DNA of 64,000 nt from JAZGGS01 sp963764825 (GTDB lineage: Bacteria > Bacteroidota > Ignavibacteria > Ignavibacteriales > Ignavibacteriaceae): assembly GCA_963764825.1 (NCBI GenBank), contig CAVXUA010000007.1, forward strand, positions 62,001 to 126,000, given 5' to 3'. Below, one piece after another: positions 25,986 through 34,939 of this stretch (position 1 is its first letter; each line of letters opens with the position of its first letter). The notes beneath the pieces are model-generated. The model did not search any database, was not told where the DNA came from, and was given only the letters and a program-made list of their open reading frames with translations. Both the position numbers and the translations under genes were made by a program.

Positions 25986-27338
25986 ATGCAAGAACTGAAA
26001 AACATATCAAAGAACTTTAAAATAACCCATACAGACATAATTCTTAACAGTGTGAATGAAGGTGTTTTTACTGTTGATGAAAATATGGTTATTACTTATT
26101 TCAATAAAGCGGCTGAGAAAATAACAGGGATTTCACAAGAAAAAGCTATGGGGCAGTTCTGCTTTGAAGTAATGCGGGCGAACATCTGTGAAAAAAATTG
26201 CTCTCTTAAATGTTCACTTCAAACTGGAAAAAACGTTATTGACAAACGCGTCAATGTGTTGCGAGATGATGGAAAGGAATTGTTTGTCAGTATAAACACC
26301 TCATTGTTAAAGGATGAAAATGGAAAATTCATCGGTGGTGTAGAAACCTTTAGAGATTTGACCCAAATTGAAGAGTTAAAGAAGGAAATAAATAAAAGTT
26401 ACACATTTGAAGATATTGTTTCAAAAAATCATCTTGTACTTCAGATATTCGATACTTTACCAATAATATCGCAGAGTGATAGCACAGTGTTAATTCAGGG
26501 ACCAAGTGGATCTGGTAAAGAATTATTCGCCCGTGCAATTCATAGTTTGAGCAACAGAAAGAAAAAACCATTTGTTGCAGTAAATTGCGGTGCTTTGCCA
26601 GATACATTAATCGAATCAGAATTGTTCGGTTATGTTAGGGGTGCTTTTACCGACGCGAAAAAGGACAAACCTGGGCGTTTTGCACTAGCAAGAGGAGGCT
26701 CAATTTTCTTAGATGAAATTGAAAGTTTGCCTTTATCTACCCAGGTAAAATTGTTACGGGTTCTGCAAGAAAAAGAATTTGAACCTTTAGGTGCAACTGT
26801 TCCTGTTAAAGCAGACGTTAGAGTTATAGCTGCAACAAAGGAAAATTTAGTTGAGCTCATCAAAAAGGAAACATTTAGGGATGATCTATATTATAGATTA
26901 AATGTTGTAAAAATTGAACTTCCACCATTAGTAAAGAGACGGGATGATGTTCCATTATTAATAAACCACTTCATTGATAAATTTAATAAGCGAATGAGTA
27001 AATCCATTGAGGATGTTTCAAAAGATGTGTTGAATATTTTGATGGAGTATGATTACCCTGGCAACGTACGCGAGCTTGAAAATATAATTGAGCATGCATG
27101 CGTAATGTGTCAGGGTTCAAAAATAAGAACAGCCCATTTACCAGCTGAGTTGTATCCAAAGTCTGAAAAGGTGATACTTGAAGAAAAAGTTGGTGGTCCT
27201 CCTCTTGAGGCATTTGAAAAGCAACTATTAAAAGATACCTTGGAAAAACATAACGGTAACAAGATACTAACTGCAGAAGAATTAGGATTACACCGCTCTA
27301 CACTTTGGCGAAAAATGAAAAAGTATGATTTGACATGA
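25986..27338 (+). CDS. Sigma54-dependent activator with Cys-PAS domain, OrpR-like
   Basis: This intact 450-residue activator has a PAS domain (10-125) with C59-x8-C68-x3-C72-x3-C76. The AAA+ domain (about 140-375) has Walker A GPSGSGKE (172-179), the sigma54-contact motif GAFTDA (219-224) and Walker B GSIFLDEIE. A C-terminal Fis-type helix-turn-helix (LTAEELGLHRSTLWRKMKKY) ends the protein. There is no receiver domain. From memory, OrpR of Desulfovibrio vulgaris is a PAS-AAA-Fis activator of orange-protein genes that senses redox with an Fe-S cluster; the domain order, Cys motif and neighbouring FeMo-co genes match. It probably binds GTTGYA-N4/5-YGCAAC repeats. No clear ribosome site precedes the ATG. 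Confidence 0.85.
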   Translation: MQELKNISKNFKITHTDIILNSVNEGVFTVDENMVITYFNKAAEKITGISQEKAMGQFCFEVMRANICEKNCSLKCSLQTGKNVIDKRVNVLRDDGKELFVSINTSLLKDENGKFIGGVETFRDLTQIEELKKEINKSYTFEDIVSKNHLVLQIFDTLPIISQSDSTVLIQGPSGSGKELFARAIHSLSNRKKKPFVAVNCGALPDTLIESELFGYVRGAFTDAKKDKPGRFALARGGSIFLDEIESLPLSTQVKLLRVLQEKEFEPLGATVPVKADVRVIAATKENLVELIKKETFRDDLYYRLNVVKIELPPLVKRRDDVPLLINHFIDKFNKRMSKSIEDVSKDVLNILMEYDYPGNVRELENIIEHACVMCQGSKIRTAHLPAELYPKSEKVILEEKVGGPPLEAFEKQLLKDTLEKHNGNKILTAEELGLHRSTLWRKMKKYDLT

Positions 27339-27390
27339 AGAACTGATTCGTTTCACTACTAAGACAATTTAATAATTGCCGTTTCATATT

Positions 27391-27493
27391 TGCAACCACA
27401 ATTTCTGCTGATTACTTTTTAACTTCATTTGATATCCTTTTTTGAATGAAAACAAGAGTAGTGCCCTCCTTCGCATTCTGGCAAGTGAATTGA
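27391..27493 (+). promoter_or_regulatory. Half-site and sigma54-like promoter ahead of the USP gene
   Basis: TGGCA-AGTGAA-TTGA (27479-27493) has the sigma54 spacing, though the -12 GC is GA. TGCAAC (27391-27396) about 85 bp upstream matches half of the activator palindrome. The predicted start would leave roughly 90 bases before the ATG at 27592. Confidence 0.4.
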
Positions 27494-27591
27494 ACTCCAT
27501 AAAAATCAGATTATTTATCTGAAGTGGTGATCTATAGTTCGGGATATCATTTGATAAGCGATAATGATTATTATGAAAATATAGAGGAGAT

Positions 27592-28118
27592 ATGGCTATT
27601 CCAACATTTAATGCAATAGGATTCTGCGCTCATTATTCAAAACAGGGTGATTGGGCGTTCGATTTTGCATTACAGATATCTCAAAAGCAAAATATACAAT
27701 TGAATGTTTTTCATTTTCTACAGGATCCATACGATCCGGATTATAGTAAGCCAAAATATTTATCACGTTCAGAACTGGATAAAATGGCTATTGCCGAAGA
27801 GAAAAAACTACGATTGTATTATGATAAGCGCGCAGGAGAATATCTTAATATTGGTTTCCGGGAATGTTACGATGATAGCTGGACAGAGTTACATCGCTGC
27901 TTAAAGATCAGTGAATTTCAACTGCTCATTTTAGGTTACCGAAAAAGGATGCAATTTTCGTGAGAAAACCGATTGAAGAATTCGCTAATGATTTCATCTC
28001 CCCGGTCATCCTAGTTGGTCCAAAATATTATGATCAACTTTGTTTAAATAAACAAGCTGCTTTGCTTGCCTTCAAGTTAGGAATCCCGGAAGAGAAATAC
28101 ACTAAATGCGATGCTTAG
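27592..28118 (+). CDS. Universal-stress-protein-like protein (one frameshift)
   Basis: The first frame (27592-27963) starts MAIPTFNAIGFCAHYSKQG and has the USP pattern of strand-helix-strand, with NVFHFLQDP and FQLLILGYRKR. A one-base slip in the A-run near 27947 moves to the frame KKDAIFVRKPIEEFANDF ... SPVILVGPKYYDQ, which is the usual closing strand (VILVG), and ends at TAG 28116-28118. The joined protein is about 175 residues. A ribosome site GAGGAG precedes the ATG. It is the first gene after the activator, behind a sigma54-like promoter. Confidence 0.65.
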
Positions 28119-28220
28119 CTGTTAAGAAATAGTTCCCAAAATCATTAGCTATTTAAAAAAGAAAAGTAAAATTATAATAGGTATAAAAAATTTTTTCATT
28201 AATTACTTTATCTACTTATT

Positions 28221-28844
28221 ATGGATGAAAACAAAAATCATTGGTACGATGGCTTGTTTTATGATAAATTTATTGCACCAAATCAAGATAAAGCGTTTGA
28301 TTATATTAAAAGAATAATCGAATTAAATTCTTCTTTAGTAGATGTCGGTTGTGGCACTGGTAGATTTGCTTTCCAGATGGAAGATATTTGCAGCAGGATT
28401 GATGGCACAGATCCATCATTAAGAAATATTAAAGTTGCAAAGAGAAGACTTAGGAGAAATGGTTCCGGAAAAATTAATTTTTATCATTCCGATGCAATAA
28501 AGTTTTTCGATAACAACGGCTCTGATTATGATTATGCACTACTATCTTACGTAATTCACGAAATTAATGAACCCCTGAGAGAAAAAATTCTCCGAACACT
28601 TTCACAATCTGCAAACAGAATTATTATAATAGATTATCTTGCCCCAAAACCTAAAAATATTTGGCAATATTTAAACGAAATAGTTGAATTCGCCGCAGGG
28701 ACAGATCATTACAAAAATTTCAAATCATACATTAAAAATAATGGCATTAAAGGACTTGCAAATCAAAGCGGATTAAAAATAATTCACGAAATTAAAAACC
28801 AACCATCAGCAAGTCATATAGCTTTATTACAAAAAGAAGATTGA
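28221..28844 (+). CDS. Class I SAM-dependent methyltransferase
   Basis: The 207-residue protein has the Rossmann methyltransferase motifs: motif I LVDVGCGTGRFAFQM, the acidic motif II (RIDGTDPSLRNIKVAKRR), motif III SDAIKFFDNNG, and ALLSYVIHEINEP as motif IV. The YVIHEINEP and YLAPKPKNIW segments resemble small-molecule methyltransferases of the UbiE/Coq5 neighbourhood. The substrate is unknown. It nearly overlaps the next gene, the old-yellow-enzyme-like flavoprotein, so the two are probably co-transcribed. Confidence 0.82.
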   Translation: MDENKNHWYDGLFYDKFIAPNQDKAFDYIKRIIELNSSLVDVGCGTGRFAFQMEDICSRIDGTDPSLRNIKVAKRRLRRNGSGKINFYHSDAIKFFDNNGSDYDYALLSYVIHEINEPLREKILRTLSQSANRIIIIDYLAPKPKNIWQYLNEIVEFAAGTDHYKNFKSYIKNNGIKGLANQSGLKIIHEIKNQPSASHIALLQKED

Positions 28845-28852
28845 ACATAATA

Positions 28853-30728
28853 ATGAAACTTGGAAAAATTGAATTACGAAATAATTTTATTATGAGTGCA
28901 GTTAAAACCGGTTACGGTAACAGCGAAGGAAATATTACTGAAAGGCATTTAGCGTTTTGGGAAAAACGGTCAAAACATGTGGGTGCAATAATCTTTGAAC
29001 CATTTTTCATCGATAAAAGAGTGAGAGAATTACCAACACAAATAGGTATTGATAACGATGATAAAATTGAAGGACATAAAAAGTTAGTTGATAAAATTCA
29101 TAAAAACGGTTCGAAAGCAGTTGCACACATAAATCATCCCGGAAGAATGGCAAATCCTAAACTTCCCGGAAATATTTATTTATCTGCATCCGAGGTTCAG
29201 TGTCCTAATGGCGGACAAAAACCTAAAGCTATGACTATTGAAGAGATTAAGTCAGTTCAATGGCAATACATTGATGCTGCAGTAAGAGCAGAGAAAGCAG
29301 GATATGATTTAATAGAACTTCAATTTGGTTTGGGTTATTTAATATCCCAATTTATTTCGCCTAATACTAATAAACGAACTGATGAATACGGAGGTTCCTT
29401 TGCAAAACAGAATGAGATTTGGATTAGAAATCTTAAGAGAAATGAATAAAGTCGTTGAATTGCCTATCATTATTAGAATAAGTGGAGATGAAAAAGCTGA
29501 AGGTGGGATGACTTTAGAGGATGCAGTGGAGATAGTTAAAGTTTTGGAAAAAGAAAAGGTTGCGGCAATTCATGTAACTTCCGGAAATGTATGTCTAAGC
29601 CCCCATGGTATTATCAGCATCATTTCATACCGAAAGGCAAAACATGGGAGATGTCAAAAAAAATAAAAGAGATCACAAATATTCCGGTAATTGCGGTTGG
29701 ACAAATTACTGAACCAGAAGATATTGATAAAATTATGGAAGAGAACGCTGCTGATTTCATTGCCCTTGGAAGAGCACTTATTGCCGATCCTGATTTTGTG
29801 GGTAAATACCTAAAGATTGTTGAAGGAAAAATCCGTCCCTGCTCTTCCTGTTTAACCGGATGCCTGGGAAGAATAAAAATTGGCAAAGGACTTCAGTGCG
29901 AAATAAATCCCGAAGTTGGAAGAGAATTAGAACCTTTAACTAAAGCGGAAGTTAAAAAGAATTTTGCAGTTGTGGGCGGAGGACTCGCAGGGATGGAGGC
30001 AGCAATAACCTTAAAGAATAGAGGGCATGAATGTTACTCTGTATGAAAAGGATAAACTTGGTGGACAGTTTAATCTTGCACCATTACCTTCGCAGAAAGG
30101 TTCACTTCAAAAACAGATTGATTATTTAAAAGATGAACTTGAAAATGTAAATATGATAAATAAAGAAGCAACGGAAAAAGATCTAATAGGAAAATATGAT
30201 GGAGTTATAATTGCAACAGGTTCAAAACCACTTATGCCACCTATACCCGGTTTGAAAGAGTATAACTGGGCGGAGATACTTTACGAATTTAATCTACCTA
30301 AAAATAAAAATGTTGTGATAATAGGCGGCGGTTTAATTGGAGTTGAAGTTGCAAGCACCTTACTCGATTATAATAACAAAGTTACTATTGTTGAAATGCT
30401 CGAAGATATAGGGCGTGACATGGAAATGGTAACACGAAAACTTAACCTGATGAAATTGAAAAAGCATAACGTACCTGTTTATACAAATACTCAGGTTACC
30501 AAAATTGAAGGATCAACATTGTATATGATTCAAACAAACGAAACAGAAAAGAAAATTATGTTGGAAGGAATTGATATTTATGTTGTTACAACTGGAATGA
30601 AAGCAGATAAAATTTTAGCAAATAAGATTGAAGGAAAAATTCCGGTGTATGTAGTTGGCGATGCTGATCAAGTTGGTGATGCAGTATCGGCAATTCAGAG
30701 CGCTTATTTTACTTGCAAAGAGTTATAA
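28853..30728 (+). CDS. NADH:flavin oxidoreductase / 2,4-dienoyl-CoA reductase-like (old yellow enzyme) flavoprotein, three frameshifts
   Basis: One gene of about 620 residues is split near 29445, 29630 and 30030. The N-terminal FMN TIM barrel shows VAHINHPGR, AGYDLIELQFGLGYLISQF, and ADFIALGRALIADPDFVGK. A [4Fe-4S] site follows, CSSCLTGCLGRIKIGKGLQC-EINP. Then comes a FAD/NAD half with AVVGGGLAGMEAA, a second Rossmann loop VVIIGGGLIGVEVAS and the end PVYVVGDADQVGDAVSAIQS. These enzymes use NAD(P)H to reduce alpha,beta-unsaturated carbonyls or dienoyl-CoA. I use ATG 28853; an earlier TTG at 28841 is less likely. It may share an operon with the methyltransferase upstream. Confidence 0.82.
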
Positions 30729-30770
30729 GAGTTTATAATGAATAAATTAGATTAAAAAAAGATACTTTTA

Positions 30771-31222
30771 ATGAAAAGCAAAACTAAAAGTTGGGATTAT
30801 AATTTGTGATCGCTATCGCAACTGTGCAGGTGGTAAATGTTTTAGAGCTATGCGCAATAAGGAAGGTGCATTCAGTATTTATAAAGATAATGATGAGTCT
30901 TGAACTGGTTGGATATACAACTTGCGGCGGATGCCCGGGCGGAAATATCGAATACGCCCCGGAGGAAATGATAAAAAACGGCGCGGAAGTAATTCATTTT
31001 GCAACTGGTTTTGTTGTTGGTTATCCGCCCTGTCCTTATATAGATCACTTTAAGAAATTCATTGAAAAAAAATACGGAGTAAAAGTGGTTATCGGAACAC
31101 ATCCAATACCTCAAAAATATTATTTAACGCACAAAGCTTTGGGTACCTGGGATTCTAAGGAATGGAAAAAATTGATTCAACCAACATTAACTGATGAGCA
31201 AACCCGGTTAGCATATGACTAA
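30771..31222 (+). CDS. CGGC-domain protein (two frameshifts)
   Basis: A CGGC protein is recovered by joining frames. VGIIICDRYRNCAGGKCFRAM follows the ATG at 30771 after a slip in AAAA, and ELVGYTTCGGCPGGNIEYAP is reached after an extra T near 30899. The signature CGGCPGG is intact here, unlike the CGDC copy at 2918. The end is PCPYIDHFKKFIEKKYGVKVVIGTHPI plus about 30 more residues, longer than the minus-strand copy. Function in the family is unknown; a metal or Fe-S role is assumed from the Cys residues. It follows the old-yellow-enzyme gene by about 40 bp. Confidence 0.75.
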
Positions 31223-31287
31223 TAATAGTTATTAGAATGGAATACCAAAATTATTTATGAATCAATTTCAATAAGGAAATTATTTAA

Positions 31288-31548
31288 ATGAAGAAATCAG
31301 AATTACCAATTCCAATTCATCGTTTAGCATATCTTCAAGCATATCTATATCAAATTTTTACATTAGATAATAATTGTAAAAAGAACTTTGATAACACAGA
31401 ATGGTATCTGAAGGAAACACACACAGATGAAGAAGTGAAATCCGCAATAGACTTTTTTAAACACAATGGATTAAAGTGTGATTGTGATATCATTAATAAA
31501 TTTGATTTAAAAGAAATATCAAAAGGAATTGTTAATCCTCATAAATGA
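31288..31548 (+). CDS. Small Cys-containing protein, possibly DUF2695-like
   Basis: The 86-residue protein ends its helical core with FFKHNGLKCDCDIINKFDLK. This resembles the G-x-CDCEV-x-N motif of DUF2695 proteins. The start MKKSELPIPIHRLAYLQAYLYQ has a clear ATG but only a weak ribosome site. It lies between the CGGC gene and a FeMo-co-domain gene in the same direction. Function is unknown. Confidence 0.6.
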   Translation: MKKSELPIPIHRLAYLQAYLYQIFTLDNNCKKNFDNTEWYLKETHTDEEVKSAIDFFKHNGLKCDCDIINKFDLKEISKGIVNPHK

Positions 31549-31634
31549 GTATGTAAATAATAAAATCTAGGAAATGACTGCACTTTTCTAACAACAGATT
31601 AAACAAGCAAAAATAATACTGGAGGAATATTAAA

Positions 31635-31988
31635 ATGAAAATATTATTAGCAACTGATGGCAAAGCTTTGGAAAGTAAAATTGCTAAAAGATTCGGGCAT
31701 GCAAATTACTACCTGATCTTTGATAACGAATCAAAGGAAATAGAAGCGAGAGTTAATCACGGGCATGATGATAATCATTCAAGTTTAATTGATTTAGCCA
31801 ATGAAGGTGTTACTGATTTTATCGTTGGTAATATTGGACCGAATGCTTTTAAAGTTTTGAATGATAAAAGTACCAAAGTTTATTTAGCAAGAAAAAATAA
31901 AGCTAAAGAAGCATTGGATAAATTTTTGAATAACGAATTAGAAGAACTTACTACCCCAACTCTAAAACGAAGCATTGAGGGGCATTAG
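31635..31988 (+). CDS. Dinitrogenase FeMo-co (NifX/NafY/ORP-type) domain protein
   Basis: The 117-residue protein shows the domain from end to end: start MKILLATDGKALESKIAKRFG, the FGHANYYLIFDNESKEIE strand, VTDFIVGNIGPNAFKVLN in the core, and STKVYLARKNKAKEALDKFLN. It has few Cys residues, so any cluster would be held by His (GHDDNHSS) or non-covalently, as in ORP. The ribosome site TGGAGGAA lies a few bases upstream of the ATG. It sits directly before an MFS transporter gene. Confidence 0.85.
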   Translation: MKILLATDGKALESKIAKRFGHANYYLIFDNESKEIEARVNHGHDDNHSSLIDLANEGVTDFIVGNIGPNAFKVLNDKSTKVYLARKNKAKEALDKFLNNELEELTTPTLKRSIEGH

Positions 31989-32066
31989 TGGATAAACATA
32001 GCAATTCTGGAAAAGTTATTTTGCAGCTGATTTCAGAAATGATAATCTAATTAATAGGCTTATAAT

Positions 32067-33222
32067 TTGAAAAAATCTTTTCAGACAGAAAAAATTATTA
32101 CAATATCGTCAGCTCATTTTTTTCACGATATTTACACAGCTTTTCTGGCGCCTATGCTTCCGTTGTTAATCGCGAAGTTTGGCATCTCCTTATCAGTAGC
32201 TGGTTTGCTGGATGTAGTTAGAAAAATTCCTCCTTATTTAATCCCTTTATCGGGTTTCTTGCTGATAAAATTTGTATGAAATATCTTGTCATATTTACAC
32301 CTGGGATTAGTGCAATAAGTATGAGTTTGCTTGGCGCATCACCATCATTGATTATTCTGTTCATTTTACTATTTGTTACCGGGATAAGTTCAGCCCTATT
32401 TCATATTCCGTCTCCTGTAATGATAAAAGATTACTCGGGTACTAAAACTGCAACTGGAATGAGTTTTTTTATGTTTGGAGGTGAATTAGCAAGAACATTA
32501 GGTCCGTTATTAATTACTGCTGCACTTTCTATCTGGGGACTGGAGGGTTCTTACCGTGTTATGCCCATTGGAATAATAGCATCGATTATTCTATTCTTCA
32601 AATTTAAGGACATATCATCACTGAATAGTAAGAACAATAAAAAGAAAGTGAAAGGCGCTGGAGAAACTGTAAAAGAACTGGTCCCATTCTTTTTATTTAT
32701 TAGTGGTTTTCAATTGTTTAGAGGCGGGATGAAATCGGCTTTAACACTTTATCTGCCAACCTATTTAATAGGAAACGGTGAGTCTTTATGGATTGCAGGA
32801 ATTTCACTATCAGTACTGCAATTAGCAGGAGTTGCCGGTACTTTTGGAGCAGGATATATTTCTGATAAAATTGGTCATAGAAATTTATTGCTTATAACAG
32901 CAATTGCAAGCTCCCCTGATTATGTGGGCATTTGTTACTGCAAGTACAATTGCTGATGATTCCTCTATTAATTATTATGGGATTCCTACTTTTTGCTTCT
33001 GGCCCAGTTATATTAGCGCTCGTGCAGGAAACAAACACAGAACGACCAGCTTTTATAAATAGTATTTATATGTCAATCAATTTTGGTATCGGTTCTTTAA
33101 TGGTTTTAATTGTGGGAATATTGGGGGATAAAATGGGGCTTGAACTAACCTATCAAATTTGTGCAGTACTGGCATTTGTATCAATACCTTTTATTTTTAT
33201 TTTGCCAAATAAGAAATTGTAA
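32067..33222 (+). CDS. MFS transporter, fosmidomycin-resistance (Fsr)-like, two frameshifts
   Basis: Joining three frames gives a protein of about 385 residues. The start SSAHFFHDIYTAFLAPMLPLL is characteristic of Fsr-type MFS proteins; about twelve membrane helices follow. Breaks occur near 32275 (GFLADKICMKYLVIF restored by one base) and near 32940 (ASSPD... to LLIIMGFLLFASGPVILALV). The loop YISDKIGHRNLL matches the MFS motif between helices. The start codon appears to be TTG at 32067. Substrate is unknown. It lies between FeMo-co genes on the same strand. Confidence 0.7.
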
Positions 33223-33282
33223 TCAAATTAATATTCGACAATACTTTGCTCGTATTACAACTGCAAATTAAAACATAAAAAC

Positions 33283-33298
33283 GTTGTAACACTGCAAC
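33283..33298. promoter_or_regulatory. Inverted repeat, probable activator site
   Basis: GTTGTA-ACAC-TGCAAC is a 16-base inverted repeat of the same form as the one at 25918. It lies 80 bp upstream of the sigma54-like promoter at 33377 in an otherwise gene-free stretch of about 310 bases. Confidence 0.55.
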
Positions 33299-33376
33299 CT
33301 TTTTAGTTCTTCCTCATTCCCTCAAAAAAACTCCTATATACTTGTAATATAATCACTTATCTAGCTCTCCTGACTA

Positions 33377-33391
33377 TGGCAAACTAATTGT
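33377..33391 (+). promoter_or_regulatory. Sigma54-like promoter for the FeMo-co gene at 33532
   Basis: TGGCA-AACTAA-TTGT has the exact TGGCA-N6-TTG spacing, with a weaker -12 box (GT for GC). It would give a leader of about 130 bases to the gene at 33532. It lies downstream of the GTTGTA-N4-TGCAAC repeat. Confidence 0.5.
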
Positions 33392-33531
33392 TATTTAGAT
33401 TTTAGAACACCTATACATCAAGTTAATTGAAATAGAAATTAACAAAATGAAAATTGATCATAACAGATATGATCAAAGGATAGCATAATAAAGATGAGTT
33501 AATTTAACGTGACATAAAAATTAGGAGTTCA

Positions 33532-33897
33532 ATGGAAATGAAAAAGATAGCAATATCAATATTTCAGGATAGAGTTGCTTCCCGGTTGGATTCAGCAGAA
33601 AATTTAATGCTGGTTACGACAGATGATGGGAAAGTAAAGTCAAGAGAGTTAGTTCTGTTGAGAGATGAAGATCAGCTTAGAAAGATTGATAAAATTTTTC
33701 AATTAAAACCGGATGTATTAATCTGCGGTGGATTAACAAAATTATGTGGTTACAAATTGAGTCACAGCGATATAAATGTCGTCCCCTGGGTTCAGGGAAA
33801 TGCCGAACATATATTATCACTTTGTTTAAGTAACAAATTTATTGATGGAGATTATGATAATAGTTATTACAAGTCTCTACGTCATTCGCATTCATAG
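33532..33897 (+). CDS. FeMo-co domain protein, divergent tandem paralogue 1
   Basis: The 121-residue protein starts MKKIAISIFQDRVASRLDSA and has the short FeMo-co fold. Its core is KPDVLICGGLTKLCGYKL, where the CGGLTxLC segment offers two Cys. The NVVPWVQGNAEHILSLCL segment is the last helix region. ATG 33532 (or the second Met at 33538) has a strong ribosome site AGGAG. It is about half identical to the protein at 34186, so the two arose by tandem duplication. It has its own sigma54-like promoter and upstream inverted repeat. Confidence 0.75.
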   Translation: MEMKKIAISIFQDRVASRLDSAENLMLVTTDDGKVKSRELVLLRDEDQLRKIDKIFQLKPDVLICGGLTKLCGYKLSHSDINVVPWVQGNAEHILSLCLSNKFIDGDYDNSYYKSLRHSHS

Positions 33898-34010
33898 TAA
33901 ATTTCTTATCCCGGAATTATGAAGAAATTTTTATTGACTTACCGAAACACAAACAAGCGAGCATTTTATTTGTAGATATGATATATCCGTTTTAATACCA
34001 GTCCCATTTT

Positions 34011-34145
34011 TGCAACACACCATCCATTAAGCTCTTCATATATGCAACGTTTCTTAAAGCGTAAAACTTAGATAAACCTAGTAAGATTTAGAAATCAATC
34101 AAAAAACAGAACAATTATTATTCTCCTAAATGGCAGGCAAATTGA
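34011..34145 (+). promoter_or_regulatory. TGCAAC half-sites and sigma54-like promoter for the second paralogue
   Basis: TGGCA-GGCAAA-TTGA (34131-34145) has the sigma54 spacing with GA in place of the -12 GC. TGCAAC half-sites lie at 34011-34016 and 34043-34048, 32 bases apart (three helical turns) and about 85-120 bp upstream. The layout repeats that found before the first paralogue. Confidence 0.45.
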
Positions 34146-34185
34146 ATATCCTATTTAAACTATTTAATAAACGTATAGACTAATA

Positions 34186-34521
34186 ATGAAAAAGATAGCA
34201 TTGTCCGTATTTAGAGATCGAATCTCATCACGTCTTGATGCTGCAGATAAGATTCTACTTTTAACCTTGGAAAATGAAAAAGTTAAAAAACGTGAACCGG
34301 TAAGGATAATTCCAAGTAGTCCCCTAGATAAAATACATCAAATTATTCAGCTAAATCCCGATGTACTTATTTGTGGCGGGCTTACGCAACTATGTGATAG
34401 TAAACTTAAAAAGTCTAATATAACCGTTGTGCCCTGGATTAAAGGAAATACAGAAGAAGTATTAAAAGAGTTTATAGAAGGTAAACTAATTGAACCAGTT
34501 ACAATTAATAATGAACGATAA
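34186..34521 (+). CDS. FeMo-co domain protein, divergent tandem paralogue 2
   Basis: The 111-residue protein starts MKKIALSVFRDRISSRLDAA and shares the core NPDVLICGGLTQLCDSKL with the neighbour at 33532, then ITVVPWIKGNTEEVLKEF. The Cys pair in CGGLTxLC is conserved between the copies, which argues that it binds something. It is followed at 34550 by two zinc-ribbon genes and three more FeMo-co genes in one apparent operon. Confidence 0.75.
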   Translation: MKKIALSVFRDRISSRLDAADKILLLTLENEKVKKREPVRIIPSSPLDKIHQIIQLNPDVLICGGLTQLCDSKLKKSNITVVPWIKGNTEEVLKEFIEGKLIEPVTINNER

Positions 34522-34549
34522 GTTAATTCAATAAAAAGGGAATTTTATA

Positions 34550-34738
34550 ATGGATAAGAGAAATTTTAAATGTTTTGATTGTGCCCATACTTGGGAGGTT
34601 GAGTTCGGTATTCCTAGACCTTCGAAATGTGCAAAATGCGGAAGCACTAATATCCATCGAGAAGATATGGGGCTTCAAGGATCTCATCAACAGAGAAAAA
34701 GACAAAGGAGAAGAAGTTATGGAAAAGATAAAAATTAA
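34550..34738 (+). CDS. Small zinc-ribbon protein
   Basis: The 62-residue protein has two CxxC pairs, CFDCAHTWEVEFGIPRPSKC and CAKC, forming a rubredoxin-like or zinc-ribbon knuckle. A strongly basic tail follows (QQRKRQRRRSYGKDK). A small protein of this kind could bind zinc or iron and nucleic acid or a partner protein. The start has a purine-rich site. It overlaps the next small gene by 20 bp, indicating coupled translation. Confidence 0.65.
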   Translation: MDKRNFKCFDCAHTWEVEFGIPRPSKCAKCGSTNIHREDMGLQGSHQQRKRQRRRSYGKDKN

Positions 34739-34925
34739 AGCTAAAAGTAAAACGGGCTTTTTGTATTGCCCGCGATGTGGTTTGAGAATACCAAGCTCCA
34801 AAGTTTTAGGATATTATTTTGGATGTTGTCCTGCTTGTGGATGCAAAATGGTTAAAGAAGGACCAATACCTTATTCTTCAAAAGAATATCATTCACACGC
34901 GAATCACATCCTATTTTTTAGGTAA
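34719..34925 (+). CDS. Second small Cys-rich (zinc-ribbon) protein
   Basis: I start this gene at ATG 34719, with the ribosome site AGGAG seven bases upstream, giving 68 residues. The longer open frame from 34575 overlaps the first zinc-ribbon gene and is not needed. The protein carries CPRCGLRIPSSK and GCCPACGCKM, two paired Cys motifs. The end is His-rich (YHSHANHILFF). It is 14 bp upstream of a FeMo-co gene. Confidence 0.6.
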   Translation: MEKIKIKAKSKTGFLYCPRCGLRIPSSKVLGYYFGCCPACGCKMVKEGPIPYSSKEYHSHANHILFFR

Positions 34926-34939
34926 GGAAGGAATGGAAA

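Noticed and set aside
25986..27338. NtrC-type two-component regulator
   Set aside because: The protein has no receiver domain; it has a Cys-rich PAS domain instead, so it is not a phosphorylation-driven regulator.
30806..31222. A shorter CGGC gene starting at 30806
   Set aside because: That frame's first 35 residues are nonsense for the family; the true N-terminus is in another frame and the gene is frameshifted.
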